Made by a program: the position numbers and the translations under genes | The notes under the pieces: model-generated | The model's input: only the letters and a program-made list of their open reading frames with translations | Database searches by the model: none | Told to the model about the DNA's origin: nothing | From: Cymbidium sinense | Taxonomy: Eukaryota; Streptophyta; Magnoliopsida; Asparagales; Orchidaceae | Reading direction: 5' to 3' | Length of the DNA: 64,000 nt | Assembly (NCBI GenBank): GCA_021442155.1 | Contig: CM038214.1 | Span: 28,210,450-28,274,449 of the forward strand | In this document: positions 1 through 8,562 of the stretch, one piece after another | Layout of the letters: each line of letters starts with the position of its first letter | How positions within the stretch are numbered: the first letter of the stretch is position 1

Positions 1-1732
1 GCTTTAGGTTTATGTTTATTTTTTAGTTTAGTTTTATTTTATTTTATTTTTTAGGTTTAGTTTTAAGTTTGGGTTTTTATTTTATTTTTTTAGGTTTAGG
101 TATTAGATTTTTATTTTAGGTTATGTTAGGTTTTATTTTTAAGTTTAGGTTTAGGTTTATTTTAGTTTATTTTATTTTATTTAGTTTAGAGTTTAGGTTT
201 AGTATATATTAGGTTTAGGTTTGGTTTTATTTATTTTAGTTTAGTTTATTTTAGTTTAGGTTTAAGCTTATTTGATTTTGTTTATTTTAGGTTTAGATTT
301 TTATTTAGTTTAGGGTTTAGGTTTTATTATTTTTTTAATTTTTAGGTTTATTTTTTAAGTACAGGTTATTATTTAGTTTTTATTTTATTTTACATTAGGT
401 TTATTTTTTTTTTTAGGTTTTTTATTTTTAGTTTTATTTTATTTTAGTTTAGTTTTTATTTTTAGGTTTAGGTTTAGGTTTAGGTTTTTTGTTTAGGTTT
501 TTATTCTATTTTATTTTATTTATTTAATTTAGGTTTATGTTTTTTTATTGATTTTATTTTTAGGTTTTATTTAGTTTAGGTTTAGGTTTTTAGGTTTTTA
601 GGGTTTAGGGATAAGGGTTTAGGGTTTGGGGTTTAGGATTTAGGGTTTAGGGTTTTAGGGTTGTAGGTTTTAGGGTTTTAGTTTAGGTTTAGGGTTTGGG
701 GTTTAGGGTTTTAGGGTTTAGGGTTAAGGGTTTAGGGTTTAGTTTTAGTGTTAGAGTTTTTTAAAAAAAAATAAGAAAACTAGTAGGTTTAGGTTTATTT
801 AGTTTATTTTTTATTTAATTTAGTTTATTTTATTTTTTATTTAAATTTATGTTTATTTTTATTTTTATTTTGTTTAGTTTATTTATTTTATATTTTTATT
901 TTAGTTTATTTTTTAGGTTTAGGTTTATTTTTTAGTTTAGTTTTATTTTTATTTTATATTTTAGGTTTAGGTTTTAGGTTTTATTTTTAGGTTTAGGTTT
1001 AGGTTTTCTTTTAGGTTTAGGTTTTAAGTTTTTATTTTAGGGTAATTTTTAGGTTTTATTTTTTAGTTTAGGTTTAGGTTTATTTTTAGTTTATTTTATT
1101 TTATTTAGTTTAGGTTTATGTTTAGGTTTAGTTTATTTTAGGTTTAGGTTTAGGTTTTATTTATTTTAGTTTAGTTTATTTTATTTTAGGTTTAGTTTAT
1201 TTTATTTTTATTTTAGGTTTAGGTATTTATTTTTAGTTTAAGGTTTAGGTTTTATTTTTAATTTATTTTTAAGTTTTATTTTTGGTTTATTTTTTAGGTT
1301 TAGGTTTTTTTTTTTTTATTTTATTTTATTTTAGGTTTATTTTAATTTTAATTTAGGTTTAGATTTATTTTATTTAGGTTTTTTTTAATTTAGTTTAGGC
1401 TTTTATTTATTTTATTTTCGTTTAGTTTTTATTTTTATTTTATTTTCTTTTTTAGATTTAGGTTTAAGTTTCGATTTTAGTTTATGTTTTTATTTTACTT
1501 TGGTTGAGGTTTATTTATTTTTTTTTTTTTAGGTTTTATTTAGCTTGGTTTAGGTTTTTAGCTTTTTAGGGTCTAGGGTTTAGGGTTTAGGGTTTAGGGT
1601 TTACGATTTTGGATTTAGGGTTTAGGGTTTAGGGTTTAGGTTTAAGTTTAGGGTTTTAGGGTTTAGGGTTTAGATTTTAGGTTTAGGGTTCAAGTTTTAG
1701 TTTAGGGTTTAGGGTTTTTGATTTTTTATATT
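1..1732 (+). repeat. Degenerate telomere-like array, block 1
   Basis: The plus strand is almost entirely T, A and G. Most of it is built of shortened units (TTTAGG, TTTTA, TTTA); near-canonical TTTAGGG runs occur at about 600-745 and 1,568-1,730. The canonical part lies next to the GRP fragment that follows. TTTAGGG is the usual plant telomere repeat, with the G strand on plus here. The array probably continues left of the window. No coding potential was seen. Confidence 0.9.
755..820 (+). repeat. Recurrent A-rich spacer of the array, copy 1
   Basis: A short non-telomeric motif (T-run, A-rich stretch, then gtaggtttaggtttatttag) interrupts the array. Recognisable copies lie at 2,503-2,572, 6,576-6,647 and 7,741-7,800, each upstream of a GRP fragment. 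This shows that a composite unit, not only the 7-mer, was duplicated. Confidence 0.65.
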
Positions 1733-2175
1733 TTTAACAGAGAACAAATTCAGATTCAATATTTCTTCTTTTCAATTTCATCAACCAAGTAACACACCAA
1801 GTTTTCTAATACACAAATGGTGACATAGATAAAAATAAGCTCTCATGAGCAAATAAAAAATGCTAGATAACTAGAATTATCTCTACTATAAAGACATAGT
1901 TCCATATGATCGATCATTCTTGATTTCTCCAATTCCCCATAACCACGACCCTCAGTGCAGGATCCTCCATCAAATCCCTGATCTCTCCCTCTGCCACCAC
2001 CACGGTTGTAACCTCTGTTGCTCCTCCTGCCTCAATAACCACCACTACTCTGACCATCACCTCCATATCCGGCACCTCAGATCCCCACCACCCTTTACTT
2101 GATAGCCACTTTAGCCTCCACAGATCTAGGCAAGTTGACGGTGATGTTCCTGCCATCAAGGTTTTGCCCATTCTT
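1733..2175 (-). pseudogene. Glycine-rich RNA-binding protein fragment, copy 1
   Basis: On the minus strand the sequence begins abruptly at a telomere repeat and reads NGQNLDGRNITVN. This matches the last residues of the RNA-recognition motif in plant GRP7/GRP8-type proteins (consensus LDGRNITVN). A stop follows, then glycine/arginine-rich sequence (GAGYGGDGQSSGGY, RSNRGYNRGGGRGRD) with further stops. After the coding remnant comes an A/T-rich 3' UTR-like stretch of about 180 bp that runs into A-rich sequence and then telomere repeats. The family comprises small glycine-rich RNA-binding proteins acting in RNA processing; this copy lacks the RNP motifs and cannot function. It looks like a 5'-truncated cDNA. 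Copies 2 to 4 share the arrangement. Recognition rests on motif and composition only. Confidence 0.72.
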
Positions 2176-2708
2176 AGGGTTTAGGTTTAGCTTTATTAGA
2201 TTTTATGGTTTAGGTTTATTTTTTAATTTATTTAGTTACTTTAAGTTTAAGTTTAGGGTTTAGGGTTTAGGGTTTAGGGTTTAGGGTTTAGGTTTAGGTT
2301 TAGGTTAGGGTTTAGTTTAGGTTTGATTTATAGTTTGGGTTTAGGATTAGGGTTTAGGGTTAGGGTTTAGGTTTAGGTTTAGTTTGGGTTTAGGGTTTAT
2401 CTTTTAGTTAGGTATGGTTTAGGTTTGGTTTAGGGTTATTTTGGGTGAAGGGTTTAGGTTGTAGGTTTAGCATTGTAGGTTTAGGGTTTAGGTTTATTTA
2501 GGTTTAAAGTTAATTAATTGAAAACCTAGTGTAGGTTTATTTAGTATATTTATTTTATTTTTTATTTATTTAAGGTTTAGGGTTTAGGGTTTAGGTTTTA
2601 GGGTTTAGCATTTAGGGTTTAGGGTTTTTACAATTTAGGGTTTATGGTTTAGGGTTTAGGTTTTAGGTTTAGGGTTCAGGTTTTAGTTTAGGGTTTAAGG
2701 TTTTTGGG
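2176..2708 (+). repeat. Telomere-like array, block 2
   Basis: TTTAGGG and shortened variants separate GRP copies 1 and 2. There is a good canonical run at about 2,250-2,290 and a spacer motif at 2,503-2,572. Again nearly C-free on plus. Confidence 0.9.
2503..2572 (+). repeat. Recurrent A-rich spacer, copy 2
   Basis: It resembles the spacer at 755-820, with the shared tail gtaggtttatttag, and sits just upstream of GRP copy 2. Confidence 0.6.
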
Positions 2709-3140
2709 TTTTTTTAACATAGAACAAATTTAGATTCAATATTTCTTCTTTTATTTCATCAAAGTAACACACCAAGTTTTCTAAGAAACAAGCAACATAG
2801 ATAAAAAATGAGCATGCATAGAGCAAATCAAAAATATAGAACGTCTCTTGTAAGAACATTGTTCCATAGCGGTGATCGGATTGCTTTCTTGGTTTCTCAA
2901 TTCCCATCAAAACACCCGGCCTCTCAGTGGCGGGATCCACCATCATATCCTCGATCTCTCCCTCACCACCACTGTAACCTCCAAGCTCCTCCTCCATAAC
3001 CATCTGCTCCAACCACCACCTCCATATCCACCATCACCTCAGATCCACCACCATGCAATAACCACCTTCACCTTCACCTTCAGCAGATCTAGACTAAGCG
3101 GTTGATGTGATGTTCATGCCATCAAGGTTCTACCATTCTT
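2709..3140 (-). pseudogene. Glycine-rich RNA-binding protein fragment, copy 2
   Basis: Same structure as copy 1. The minus-strand sequence starts at the same truncation point (AAGAATGG next to CCCTAA), passes through a degraded LDGxNIT segment and glycine-codon-rich sequence (GGT/GGA, seen as cca/acc runs on plus at about 2,990-3,055), and ends in the same 3' UTR-like sequence. Frameshifts and stops disrupt it. Copy 1 keeps the better reading frame at the start; this one has diverged more in the glycine-rich part. The LINE lies immediately to its right. Confidence 0.68.
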
Positions 3141-3159
3141 AGGGTTTAGGTTTTTTTAG

Positions 3160-5268
3160 GAAAGTTAAAATTTTTTACCATAAAAAAAAAGGATTCAATG
3201 TCCTTAAAGGGTAAAGCTCAAATTTCTATTACTCAGAGCTACAAGAAACTTAAGAGCTAAACCCCATCTAACTACAATGGAAAAAAGAAAATAAAGAGTA
3301 GAAGCAATAGCATAAAAGCAAATGAGAAAAGGCACAAAAAGGACTAATAAAACTTAAGAAAAAAAGTAAAAGGACTAGTCAGCAGCAACTCATGATCCTT
3401 TTGAGAAGGCAAGATAAGCAAGATCCACATCAATAGTACTTGAGTTGGCTGAGTAAAGATCATTCCATCTATGAAGTTCCAACTTGCAAAATAAATCCGC
3501 AAAACACTACAAAAGTAATGGTCATAGCTCAAGGGAAAATGATAAAGTAAACAATTTAGAAAGAGCTGAGAAAGAGAAGGCTCGGGCTCAGTTAAGATCA
3601 TCTCAAGGGGAAATAATACATATGAGCATCCAAACTTCATGAGATGGGTTACAATCATATGCATGCTACCAACCAGAGAGAAGATATTGGGAAACATCAA
3701 GGCCATAGCATACGATATAAGCAACCATCGAAGGCAAAATAGTCCATAGTGATCAGTTCTTGCACCAAAATAGAGAAAAATAGCCAATAGCGACCGACAA
3801 CAAAAACCCACAATGACCAAACACATAAAAAACATCCCAAGTTACAGAAGGGTCAGTGGCTGAGAACAACCCACAACTATTTCTAGAGCACTAACAATCC
3901 AAATCTAAGGGCAAAACCTCCACCCAAATAGCAAAATAGTAGAAGATAAGCGACAGGAGAGAAAGCCATAACATAGAGAGACCAAGAGGCATCCATAAAT
4001 TACCATCAAAACACCACCAAGGTAGCCAAAAAAGCAAATCCACCATCACCAACCAAGAGGCTAATATCAAAAATAAGGAGAGCCAACTAAAGCAGAGTCA
4101 ATACCAACGACCAACATAAAGCCCAAAAAACCAAGCCATGACACAAGCATCCAAGAAGAGACCATAAAAAACCCTCAAGCAACCCCAATAATAAGTCCTA
4201 AAATAGGACAAAAAACCACAAGAGCTCATATCCTCCACCAAAAAAATAGCCAATAAAACCACCACCAGAGCCAATGGATGAGCAATGAGAAGTATGAAGT
4301 GGGAAAAGCGACACCCAAATTGGGAAAAAAAAAAAAAAAATAGGCAAGAAAGGATAACCAACCCAGAGATACAGACCCAACCAAAAGCACCTAAACTAAC
4401 CATCAAACCAGCCAACACATCCACCAACCAACTATAGCCAAAATAGCCAACCATCGATAACAAAACAAACCAGCATACAGAGCCCAAAAAAAGGAAAATA
4501 ATAATGGTATACAAAGCCATAACCCACCTAAAGATCTCCAAAATAACCAAGAAACAAAAATGGTAGTCACCCAACCAAATTAGAAAAGGCCAAGAAGGAC
4601 CACCCAAGTAGCAAACTATAAGGAAGGAACAAGGAGGCAAACAAAACCCCTTCAAATCAAAGAGGAGATCACTACAAAGGAGAAAATGGGAAGACAACAA
4701 CCACATATTAGCTAACTCCAATTCACAAGGCAGATGAAACCAACCAAAAACTTCCAAGCCAAACTAGGAAAGGAGAATAATAACCACCAAAAAAACCAAA
4801 ACTATGCCAAGCTAGAAGAGGCCAACACAGCCATGAAAAAATAACCACCTAAAATAGCCAGATAGATGAAAGAAATAAATAACAGCAACTAGCAGAACCA
4901 AACATAGCATCCGCAAATCCAATTCAAAAAATACCACAGCCAGCCAAAACTAGAGGCAAACCCAACATTCATTGGTAAAAGGGGTGGGCCAAAATTTGGC
5001 ACAACCACAACCCGACAGGAGACACAAAGCATGAGCCACAAAAAGAAAACCACCAGGCTCAAAGGATAGGGAAACTAATTAAAAATAGCACCACTACAAC
5101 CCAAAAAAAGGTCAGGCAAGTATAGAATGGGGTAAAGAGGAAGGGGGTTTAAGTATAGAAATAAACTCAACAAAAACCACTTCCTAGTGAGGGGAGCACA
5201 AAAAAATAAAAAATAAAAATAGACTGAATAAAACCACCATAGGAAAAGATCAACAAAAGAGTAGAAGG
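3160..5268 (-). other. LINE 3' non-coding region, strand-asymmetric
   Basis: On the minus strand this is T/G-rich (TTGG, TTTTGG, GGTTG patterns) with a homopolymer tract at 4,326-4,340. Two long open frames read here (4,098-4,757 and 3,344-3,835) are hydrophobic and F/L/W-rich only because of this composition; they are judged spurious. The boundary between coding and UTR is taken from the RNase H stop. Confidence 0.6.
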
Positions 5269-6480
5269 TTAAAATCTAAGGTAAGGCAGTCTAGTGTTAT
5301 CCAGATTGACCAATCCACGCATATGCTTAGGTAAGTTATGGTTATCAAATAAAGTGAGCTCATTTAATTCCCCTCCCAAATTAGCTAGGAAATTAGCACA
5401 AGCATTACCTTCATGAAGAATGTGAGAAATTTTGTAGCAAACTTGAGAAAGATGCTTTTTAGTTTGATTAAGAAGATAAAATAAGTTAGCATTTCCCATT
5501 TTATTATTATTGAACATATCAAGTAATAGAAGAGCATCAACTTCAATCCAAATATTAAAGAGGCATTTGCTTAAACAAATATCAACAGCTTTGTTAACAG
5601 CCATGAGTTTAGCATAAATAATAGAACAAGCTTTGAGGGGGTAGGCAAAAGCACAAATGATAGTGCCTTTAGAATCCCTAAAAATTTCACCATAGCCATA
5701 TCTGTTTGAGGAAGCAGAACCATCAAAATTGATCTTAGTAGAATTTTTTTTAGGCTTAATCCAATGTATAATCCTATTACTCTTGTAGGAAGGATCATCA
5801 TGCAAAGTGATACCCAATTTTTTAGCCATAAATTTATAACCTCTAAAGTGAAAATTGCTAATTAAATTTGCATTAAACAAAGCATGAATTTTTTCTTTAG
5901 TTCTAGCAAGGATCCTTTTATGGTTCATAGGGATGCCACAATATTTAGCATCATTTTTATCCATCCAAAAGAACTAAATAAGGGTAATAGCAATTAAAAC
6001 TTTGGTATGACCTTTCACAGTTTTATGGAAACAAACTTCAAGAAGTTGATATAACAAAAAAGAGCCATTAAAATAGTTAGAGTTAAATAAATTATCATAC
6101 CATATCCAAAGTTTGGAAGCAATAGCATCATTAACAAAAACATAATTAACATTTTGAATATGAAAGAAACAATAGCACTTAGAAGGTAAGTAAAACCCTT
6201 TAAGCTAGAGCAAGGAATTAATCGGGATGAAGTTATTCAAAATCCTCCAAGCTAAAATTGAATAAGAAATGGGAATGATATTGTTCCAAAGTATAATGAA
6301 AACATCAGAGATTTTCTATTTATTTCTAATAAAATTCCAAACCTCTTTAAGAATGAAATCACTATTGTAATAGAGTTTGAAAAGGATTTGATCTGATTTA
6401 GTAGAAAAGATAGCGATGTTGCAAAACTTGTCAAAAATAGAAATATAAATGTAGTTCTCAAGTTTGTTTTCATTCCAATT
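5269..6480 (-). pseudogene. LINE ORF2 C-terminus: zf-RVT and RNase H
   Basis: The minus strand reads WNENKLENYIYISIFD near 6,470, then an AWRILNNFIP zf-RVT core and YLPSKCYCFF cysteine knuckle at about 6,270-6,150, all typical of the end of plant L1 ORF2. In-frame stops occur in this part. An open 231-codon frame (5,964-5,269) follows, with a RVT_3-type RNase H fold: KINFDG (Asp81), a helix with YAKLMAV, IEVDALL (Asp143) and EGNACANFLANLG. Two catalytic positions are changed: Lys119 where the family has Glu (AxL motif) and Asn191 where it has Asp (ADxLAN). Both fit G-to-A changes. The RNase H is therefore predicted inactive. The 231-codon frame is a fragment, not an independent gene. Confidence 0.85.
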
Positions 6481-6488
6481 ATTATTAA

Positions 6489-6837
6489 GCTGGGTTATAG
6501 GTTTAGTGTTGTAGGTTTAGGGTTTAGGGTTTAGGATTAGTTTTATGGTTTAGGGTTTAGGATTTAGTGTTTATGGCTTTTTTTTAATTAAGTAAATCAG
6601 TAGGTTTAGGTTTATTTAGTATATTTAGTTTATTTTTTATTTATTTAGGGTTTAGGGTTTAGGTATTGGGTTTTAGGGTTTAGGGTTTTAGGTTTAGGGT
6701 TTAGGGTTTAGGGTTTTAGGGTTAATGGTTTAGGGTTTAGGGTTTAGGGTTTTGGGTTTAGTGTTTAGGTTTTAGGGTTTAGGTTTTACGTTTTAGGTTT
6801 TAGGTTCAGGTTTTTGTTTAGGATTTAGGGTTTTTGG
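6489..6837 (+). repeat. Telomere-like array, block 3
   Basis: The array resumes directly at the right edge of the LINE, with TTTAGGG runs at about 6,645-6,780 and a spacer motif at 6,576-6,647. Confidence 0.9.
6576..6647 (+). repeat. Recurrent A-rich spacer, copy 3
   Basis: T-run, then aattaagtaaatcagtaggt and tttatttag-type sequence; closest in form to copy 4. Confidence 0.65.
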
Positions 6838-7320
6838 TTTTTTTTAATAGAGAATAAATTAAGATTCAACATTTCTTTTTTTTCAATTTCAACAACCAAG
6901 TAACTCACCCAATTTTCTAAGACACAAGTGACAACATAGATAGAAAATGTGCATGCATAGAGCTAATAAAAACCCTAGATAACTAGAACCATCTCTATTA
7001 TATTGACACAGTTCCATAAGCAGTAAATCAGATTGGCCATTCTTCAATTTCTCTAATTCCCATCAGAACCACCTTGGCCTCTCGAGTTGTGGGATCCATC
7101 TACGAATCTTCAATCTCTACCTACGCCACCACCACGGTTGTAACCTCTGTCGCTCCTCCCACCTCCATAACCCCCATTGCTCTGACCACCACCTCCATAT
7201 CCACCAGCACCTCAGATCCCCACCACCACCGTGATAAGCTTGCCTCGCCTTCCTCACATCCGGATCTAGGCGAGCCTAGTTGACGGTGATGTTCCTACTG
7301 TCAAGGTTCTACCCATTCTT
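6838..7320 (-). pseudogene. Glycine-rich RNA-binding protein fragment, copy 3
   Basis: The best preserved glycine-rich part. The minus strand reads RMGRTLTVGTSPST (a frame-shifted version of the RRM end), then GAGGYGGGGQSNGGYGGG and SDRGYNRGGGVGRD, followed by the shared 3' UTR-like sequence. It starts at the same truncation point as copies 1 and 2 (7,313-7,320, beside TTAGGG) and ends in a T-run on plus at 6,838-6,845, equivalent to an A-tail on the coding strand. Stops and frameshifts exclude function. Confidence 0.72.
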
Positions 7321-8498
7321 AGGGTATAGGTTTAGGTTTATGTTTATTAGGTTTTATGGTTTAGGTTTATTTTTTAATTTATTTAGTTACTTTAGGTTTA
7401 GATTTAGGGTTTATGGTTTAGGGTTTTAGTTTGGTTTATGGTTTAGTGTAGGGTTTAGGGTTTTAGGGTTTGGGGTTTAGGGTTAGGGTTTTAGGGTTTT
7501 AGGTTTAGTGTTTAGCTTTAGGGTTTATAGTTTAAACTTTAGGGTTTATACTTTAGGGTTTATAGGTTTAGGGTTTGAGTTTAGGATTTTATGGTTTAGT
7601 ATTAGGTTTAGCATTTAGGGATAGTTAGAGTTTAAGTTTAGTTTATGGTTTAGGGTTTAGGGTATAGGGTTAGTTTATGGTTTAGGGTATAGGATTAGTT
7701 TAGGGTTTAGGGTTTAGGATTGTAGGTTTAGAGTTTAGGGTCTTTTAAAATTTAAGTAAATCGATAGGTTTATGTTTATTTAGTTTATTTTTTATTTATT
7801 TTACTTTTTTATTTTTTTTTATTTATTTATTTTTATTTTATTTTTTTTTTATTTTTAGGTTTTATTTTAGTTTATTTTTTAGTTTATTTTTGTTTAGGTT
7901 TAGGTTTATTTTTATTTTTATTTTATTTTTATTTAGTTTAGGTTTAGTTTAGTTATTTTAGTTTAGTTTAGGTTTTATTTATTTTAGTTTAGGTTTATTT
8001 TATTTTATTTTGTTTATTTTGTTTAGGTTTATTTTTTTAGTTTAGGGTTTAGGTTTTTAGGTTTATTTTAGATTTATTTTTTTAGGTTTAGGTTTTATTT
8101 ATTTTATTTTATTTTAGGTTTATTTTATTTTATTTTACTTTTAGTTTTATGTTATTTAGGTATTTTATTTTTAGGTTTATATTATTTTTAAGTTTAGTTT
8201 AGGTTTTATTTATTTTAATTTAATTTAGTTCAAATTTTTTATTTTATTTTATTTTTTGGTTTAGGTTTAGGTTTAGGTTTAGGTTTACGTTTTAGTTTAA
8301 GTTTTTATTATATTTTGGTTTAGGTTTATTTATTTATTTAATTTTTTAATTTTATTTAGTTTAGTTTTAGGTTTTTAGCTTTTTAGGGTTAGTTGAGGGT
8401 TTAAGGTTTAGGGTTTAGTGTTTAGGGTTTTTAGGGGTTTAGGGTTTAGGTTTTAGGTTTTAGGTTTAGGTTAGGTTAGTTGATGGTTTAGGGTTTTT
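7321..8498 (+). repeat. Telomere-like array, block 4
   Basis: Canonical-like units at about 7,400-7,740 pass into TTTATTTTA-type degenerate sequence (7,780-8,370) and back to TTTAGGG-like units (8,385-8,490) just before GRP copy 4. A spacer motif lies at 7,741-7,800. Degenerate in the middle and near-canonical next to the GRP fragment repeats the pattern of block 1. Confidence 0.9.
7741..7800 (+). repeat. Recurrent A-rich spacer, copy 4
   Basis: It reads aatttaagtaaatcgatagg followed by tttatttag-type sequence, matching copy 3. Confidence 0.6.
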
Positions 8499-8562
8499 GG
8501 TTTTTTTTTACAGAAAATAATTTTAGATTTAACATTTCTTCTTTTTGATTTCATCAACCAAG
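8499..8562 (-). pseudogene. GRP transcript 3' end, copy 4, truncated by insertion
   Basis: The first 60 or so bases match the plus-strand left end of GRP copies 1 to 3 (T-run, acagaaaataa, aacatttcttctttttgatt, tcatcaaccaagt). The match stops at 8,562, where unrelated sequence begins. This is the 3' UTR end only; the coding part was not found elsewhere in the window. Confidence 0.7.

Larger units (their letters stand above)
3151..6488 (-). mobile_element. L1-type LINE retrotransposon remnant, 5'-truncated
   Basis: A minus-strand non-LTR element interrupts the telomere-like array. Array sequence occurs on both sides (3,141-3,150 and from 6,489). The element reads leftwards: the end of ORF2 (zinc-knuckle zf-RVT region and RNase H, 6,480-5,269), then about 2.1 kb of non-coding 3' sequence with strong strand asymmetry (A/C-rich on plus). 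The left boundary has a T-run on plus at 3,151-3,157, consistent with a short A-tail. The right boundary is abrupt, as expected for 5' truncation during target-primed reverse transcription. No endonuclease or reverse-transcriptase domain remains. I could not identify a target-site duplication. Confidence 0.82.

Noticed and set aside
1..1730. A functional chromosome end.
   Set aside because: Repeats are degenerate, interrupted by gene fragments and continue into other DNA on the right; at most an interstitial or subtelomeric array.
1920..2102. Plus-strand frame rich in His, Ser and Pro (60 codons).
   Set aside because: It is the antisense shadow of the glycine-rich GRP fragment.
3344..3835. 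A 163-codon minus-strand frame.
   Set aside because: Same LINE 3' region and same compositional cause; no motif.
4098..4757. A 219-codon minus-strand frame with many Phe, Leu and Trp, like a membrane protein.
   Set aside because: It lies in the T/G-rich 3' non-coding part of the LINE and contains a phenylalanine run from a homopolymer. The hydrophobic look comes from composition.
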